64,000 nt of DNA from positions 29,172 to 93,171 of the forward strand of contig JAIQFF010000003.1 in NCBI GenBank assembly GCA_020073395.1, read 5' to 3'. Position numbers and translations under genes: made by a program. Within the stretch, counting starts at the first letter, position 1. Every line of letters starts with the position of its first letter. Of the stretch, positions 61,180-64,000 are shown in pieces. This stretch comes from Terriglobia bacterium (GTDB taxonomy: Bacteria > Acidobacteriota > Terriglobia > Terriglobales > Acidobacteriaceae). The notes under the pieces were generated by a model that had not been told where the DNA came from, searched no databases, and worked only from the letters and a program-made list of their open reading frames with translations.

Positions 61180-61616
61180 CTTTGAATGCTGCCACTATTT
61201 CACCGTCCGCTGCGGCCCCCATCGAGAGCGAAGTCTCTCTCACTCGGCTCTACGTACTGCGCGCGATGTACCTGCTGCTGGTCATCGGCGGCGCCATCGT
61301 GTTTCTGCCGCAGTTGATAGGCCATGAGCCGGCGGCGCGCGGGGTAATCCCGAGCATGCTCGGCGGACTGTGGGTGCTTGCATGTTTCGGGCTTCGCTAC
61401 CCGCTGCAGATGCTTCCGATACTTCTCTTCGAGCTGGTGTGGAAGACAATCTGGCTCATCGACTACGGGCTACCGCAATGGAGGGCGGGCGTGCACACGA
61501 CGCAATTCACAGAGGATTTCAAAGCGATCGCGTTGGGCGTGATCTTGATCCCGATTATCCCGTGGGGATACGTCTTCCGGCATTACCTGAACAAGCCGGG
61601 GGCACGTTGGCACTAG
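61176..61616 (+). CDS. Four-span membrane protein
   Basis: A 146-residue protein with four hydrophobic segments (about residues 27-47, 57-75, 79-95 and 115-135). Starts within the ATGA overlap with the HTH gene. Conserved WRAGVHTTQFTEDFKAI lies between helices 3 and 4. No named family is recognised; it is functionally tied to the DUF2975/HTH pair. Confidence 0.75.
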   Translation: MTLNAATISPSAAAPIESEVSLTRLYVLRAMYLLLVIGGAIVFLPQLIGHEPAARGVIPSMLGGLWVLACFGLRYPLQMLPILLFELVWKTIWLIDYGLPQWRAGVHTTQFTEDFKAIALGVILIPIIPWGYVFRHYLNKPGARWH

Positions 61617-61751
61617 GCACCCTGAGTATTGGGGCATCTCCGAGAGACGCGCGTATTGCTTGCACCGCACATCACGGAAGCTGGTGACGCGAGCGAGCAT
61701 TAAATTAGCAGCTACACGGGGCTCGGATCGTGGATACTAGGAGTGTTTGCG

Positions 61752-62669
61752 ATGCCCAAAACTGCTAAGAAAATCGTCCTAGTCGTCGCCGCCTTTATGG
61801 CGGTTGTGTTCGCGGTTTTTCTGTTCAACCAGACGACGCAGATCGTCCAGTCGGCGCGAGCGGTCAATGTCGTTTTCGGTGAAGGAGTAATGTGGGGTCT
61901 CATTTTCACCTATTGCATACTGCTGACGACTCCGCTAGTGCTCTGGTTCCGGTTGCCCAAGCGGATGCTGCCACCAGAAACGACCGAGGGTGCTGCTTAT
62001 GACCGATTTCTTATCGATTTCAAGAAACGGCTGTCACGCCATCCTCGCCTCCGTGGACACGCTCTGAATTCCACGACGGACATCGAAACAGCCCTTCAGA
62101 AGCTCGATAAGCACGCTGATGATGTAGTCACGTCAACTGCGTCAGCAGTATTCCTCAGCACAGCGGTTTTGCAAAGTGGTCGATTAGACGTTCTGGTAGT
62201 GTTTGCCGCTCAAACAAGACTCATCTGGCAGGTTGCCCACGTGTACTACCAAAGACCGTCGCTTCGGGATTTTGTGCAGCTATATGCAAACGTGGCTTCC
62301 ACAGCCTTTATCGCTGCTGGCATTGAGGACATTGATGTCGATGTGCTGGTCGGGACGATTTTCGGCTCGACTGTTGCTGCAATTCCGGGGATGCACCTCC
62401 TCGCTAGTTCTGTCCTGTCGGGTTCCGCGAACGCCTTCCTGACTCTTCGCGTCGGAATGATCACGAAGGAATACTGTCGCTGTACGGTGCAGGTCGAGAA
62501 GGCAGGTCTCCGAAGAGCCGCCACTGTGAAAGCTGCGAAGCTGCTTAGTTCAATTGTTCGAGAGGGAACGGTGAAGTTATCGAAGGCTACGGTGAGCGCA
62601 TCGAAAATGAAGCTGAGCCAAGCGTTCCAAGTCGTGACCGGACGACGTGGAAAGATGGAAACTTCGTAG
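61752..62669 (+). CDS. DUF697/YcjF-like membrane protein
   Basis: A 305-residue protein. Two membrane helices lie near the N-terminus (about residues 6-26 and 43-65). The C-terminal half (VVTSTASAVFLSTAVLQSGRLDVLVVFAAQTRLIWQVAHVYYQRPSLRDFVQLYANVASTAFIA) matches the DUF697/TIGR01620 hydrophobic region. Relatives sit beside YcjX-type GTPases, absent here. AGGAG lies 8 bases before the ATG at 61752. Confidence 0.75.
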   Translation: MPKTAKKIVLVVAAFMAVVFAVFLFNQTTQIVQSARAVNVVFGEGVMWGLIFTYCILLTTPLVLWFRLPKRMLPPETTEGAAYDRFLIDFKKRLSRHPRLRGHALNSTTDIETALQKLDKHADDVVTSTASAVFLSTAVLQSGRLDVLVVFAAQTRLIWQVAHVYYQRPSLRDFVQLYANVASTAFIAAGIEDIDVDVLVGTIFGSTVAAIPGMHLLASSVLSGSANAFLTLRVGMITKEYCRCTVQVEKAGLRRAATVKAAKLLSSIVREGTVKLSKATVSASKMKLSQAFQVVTGRRGKMETS

Positions 62670-62708
62670 CGTTCGTCAGTGGATTCTGTCTTCCTCGCCG
62701 AGGGGACG

Positions 62709-63183
62709 CTAGAATCCCGCCTCGGCAAGAAATTGGCTGGCCTTGACCTTGTTGTTGCAGGACTTGCCAACGTAAGAGATCATCAAATTGGCAGATGCCC
62801 TAGTCATCGCAACGTAGAACAGACGCCTTTCGTCTTCGAGCGGTGCTCTTTTATGCGGAATTAGCCCCTGATTGCACGTTGTCAGAATGACCGTGTGCCA
62901 CTGGCGCCCTTTCGCCTTGAAATAAGTGAGAAGTGCCACACCGTCCGCTTTCCGCCCTCCCGGCATGACTTTGTCTTGCTCGATTCAATGCGGATTCCAT
63001 GGTTGTCAAAAAGTCCTTCTCGCTGCCTTTGTAATTTGCAGCAAGATCGAAAATTTCTCCCAACGGAATCCGATTGTCCACGACATCCTCAAGGCTGCCG
63101 ATGATTCCCGTGAATCCCTTGAATTCGTCAGCCAAGTAGTTAATGACCCTCGACAATCGTCCGCCTAGACTCAAAAGCCCCAT
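62709..63183 (-). pseudogene. UvrD/Rep-type helicase C-terminal fragment, frameshifted
   Basis: The minus strand shows SLGGRLSRVINYLADEFKGF ... FLTTMESALNRARQSHAG in one frame, then ADGVALLTYFKAKGRQWHTVIL and EDERRLFYVAMTRASANLMISYV in another, the SF1 helicase motifs V/VI region. A shift near 62960 breaks the frame, and the N-terminal ATPase domains are absent. This is a decayed remnant. Confidence 0.7.
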
Positions 63184-63407
63184 TACAGCTTCGCGGCACC
63201 TGCTGCTTCGTGCTTTGGGTAGCCGACCGGCTCTCGCCGGGGTGTTACTGCTGCTGATGCCATTTCAAAAGTCCTCCAAGACTTTCTAGATTGTTACCGC
63301 CAGGTAGTTATGCCTGATGGTAGTATATGTATCTTTCTTCGTTTGAAAAATGAGGTTATTTGACAGGTTGATTTGGATACCAGTCGCGGCGATTCACTTC
63401 TCGAATT

Positions 63408-63548
63408 TCAGCCGGGGTCCAGGAAACGAAGGTTGGTCACTTTGAAGGGCACGTCGTAATCGCCATTCGCCAACTTCACGACCTCGACATTCCTGATGGT
63501 GACATTGCGAACCTTGACGGTAGCAGTGCCTTTGATTTCTTGTGACAT
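63408..63548 (-). CDS. Small hypothetical protein
   Basis: A 46-residue protein (MSQEIKGTATVKVRN start) with AGGA 7 bases before the ATG at 63548. Sequence looks like three beta strands (VRNVTIRNVEVVKLA, YDVPFKVTNLRFL). No family recognised; the ribosome site supports expression. Confidence 0.5.
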   Translation of the reverse strand: MSQEIKGTATVKVRNVTIRNVEVVKLANGDYDVPFKVTNLRFLDPG

Positions 63549-63597
63549 TTTGATTTCCTAATCAACGAAAAGTTTAGTTCACTACGGGGGGCAAGGT

Positions 63598-63738
63598 TCA
63601 TGTCCGGGGATGCAGCACAGCGAGTGCCTTTGCTGCTTCTGCGGGCGTCCACACGCGAGTAAAGCCTACTCTGGCGGGTTCGGCCAGCGAGTGATCCTCC
63701 AGCCGCCTGTAGATCGTCCGCTCCGAACATACGCACAA
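63598..63738 (-). CDS. Putative short HTH/excisionase-like protein
   Basis: A 46-residue frame from a TTG (CVCSERTIYRRLEDHSLAEPAR...FTRVWTPAEAAKAL) that resembles the DNA-binding helices of small MerR-like excisionases or resembles a fragment of one. There is no ATG and no ribosome site. It precedes the 63408 gene on the same strand and lies next to transposon-like end repeats. Confidence 0.3.
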   Translation of the reverse strand: MCVCSERTIYRRLEDHSLAEPARVGFTRVWTPAEAAKALAVLHPRT

Positions 63739-63839
63739 AAATTGTTTTTTCGTCTGTATCTGTCACACCACTTTGACTTGGAGAGAGGGTCTAACGGGCA
63801 GGTTTGCACGATTATTACTCTCCTCACATAGACGCATGA

Positions 63840-63980
63840 AAAATTATCTGCATCTTGGCGAGCTGGCGTGACCCTCTCATCTTTACGCGCCGAAATATCT
63901 GTGACCTCTCACCAGTACGGTCAAATTATCTGAGACGGGACTCTGACTCTCTCCTTCGATGTACGGTTACTTATCTGCGG
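63840..63980. mobile_element. Transposon-end-like repeated TATCTG sites
   Basis: Four occurrences of (A/T)A(T)TATCTG are spaced irregularly: 63843-63850, 63894-63901, 63924-63932 and 63969-63977, several followed by G(A)C. Such spaced copies resemble the multiple transposase-binding sites at the ends of Mu/Tn7-like and IS21-like elements. The rest of the element would lie beyond the window edge. Confidence 0.4.
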
Positions 63981-64000
63981 GCACCTCTTCGACTGTACCT

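Overview
The window is a high-GC (about 60 %) chromosomal segment that most resembles an Acidobacteriota soil bacterium. This is inferred from gene content: LptD marks a Gram-negative envelope, and there are many lipoproteins, a pyrR-pyrB-pyrC cluster, a DUF2934 protein, a split cytochrome b6-type quinol oxidase module, and hairpin-rich repeats scattered between genes. No rRNA genes, CRISPR array or complete insertion sequence were seen.

Region 1 (1-36.4 kb) is ordinary core genome. It carries an FmdB zinc ribbon, a pirin, a PPM phosphatase, an M49-like peptidase, a SurA-type chaperone, a YhaM-like HD nuclease, an HAD hydrolase, Kbl, PyrC/PyrB/PyrR, a GNAT enzyme, two degenerate-receiver proteins (one with PilZ, one with TonB), a histidine kinase/response regulator/ECF sigma cluster, an ODP-type metallo-beta-lactamase, a sulfatase-modifying-factor-like protein, a NagZ-like GH3 enzyme, GltX, an RDD protein, LptD and a SthA-like transhydrogenase. 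The intergenic gaps hold several families of palindromic repeats.

Region 2 (36.4-46.8 kb) is an accessory, decaying segment. It contains an interrupted tRNA-Arg(UCU)-like sequence, frameshifted gene remnants (a HExxxxITDP-type secreted protein and an ImmA/IrrE peptidase), many small minus-strand genes, a PD-(D/E)XK-like protein, an F420-type nitroreductase-family protein, a zincin, a dodecin, a lone FabH and a repeated 3'-tail sequence shared by small-gene loci.

Region 3 (47.0-58.7 kb) is a long minus-strand redox block. In transcription order it encodes an OsmC protein, a small secreted protein, a membrane-anchored tetraheme cytochrome, a beta-barrel protein with one N-terminal haem site, a cupredoxin-like protein, a GltD-like flavoprotein with ferredoxin domains, a Rieske protein, a cytochrome b6-like subunit, a subunit-IV-like protein, an octaheme cytochrome and a monohaem lipoprotein. 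Together these look like a quinol:cytochrome c oxidoreductase with fourteen c-type haem sites and an attached pyridine-nucleotide flavoprotein, possibly passing electrons to the cell surface. The surface step is inference.

Region 4 (58.8-64 kb) is a second accessory segment. It has a 5'-truncated AlbA_2-type protein, a DUF2975/HTH/membrane-protein operon with an operator-like palindrome, a DUF697-like membrane protein, a frameshifted UvrD C-terminal fragment, two tiny genes, and at the right edge a set of repeated TATCTG sites that look like the end of a transposon continuing outside the window.
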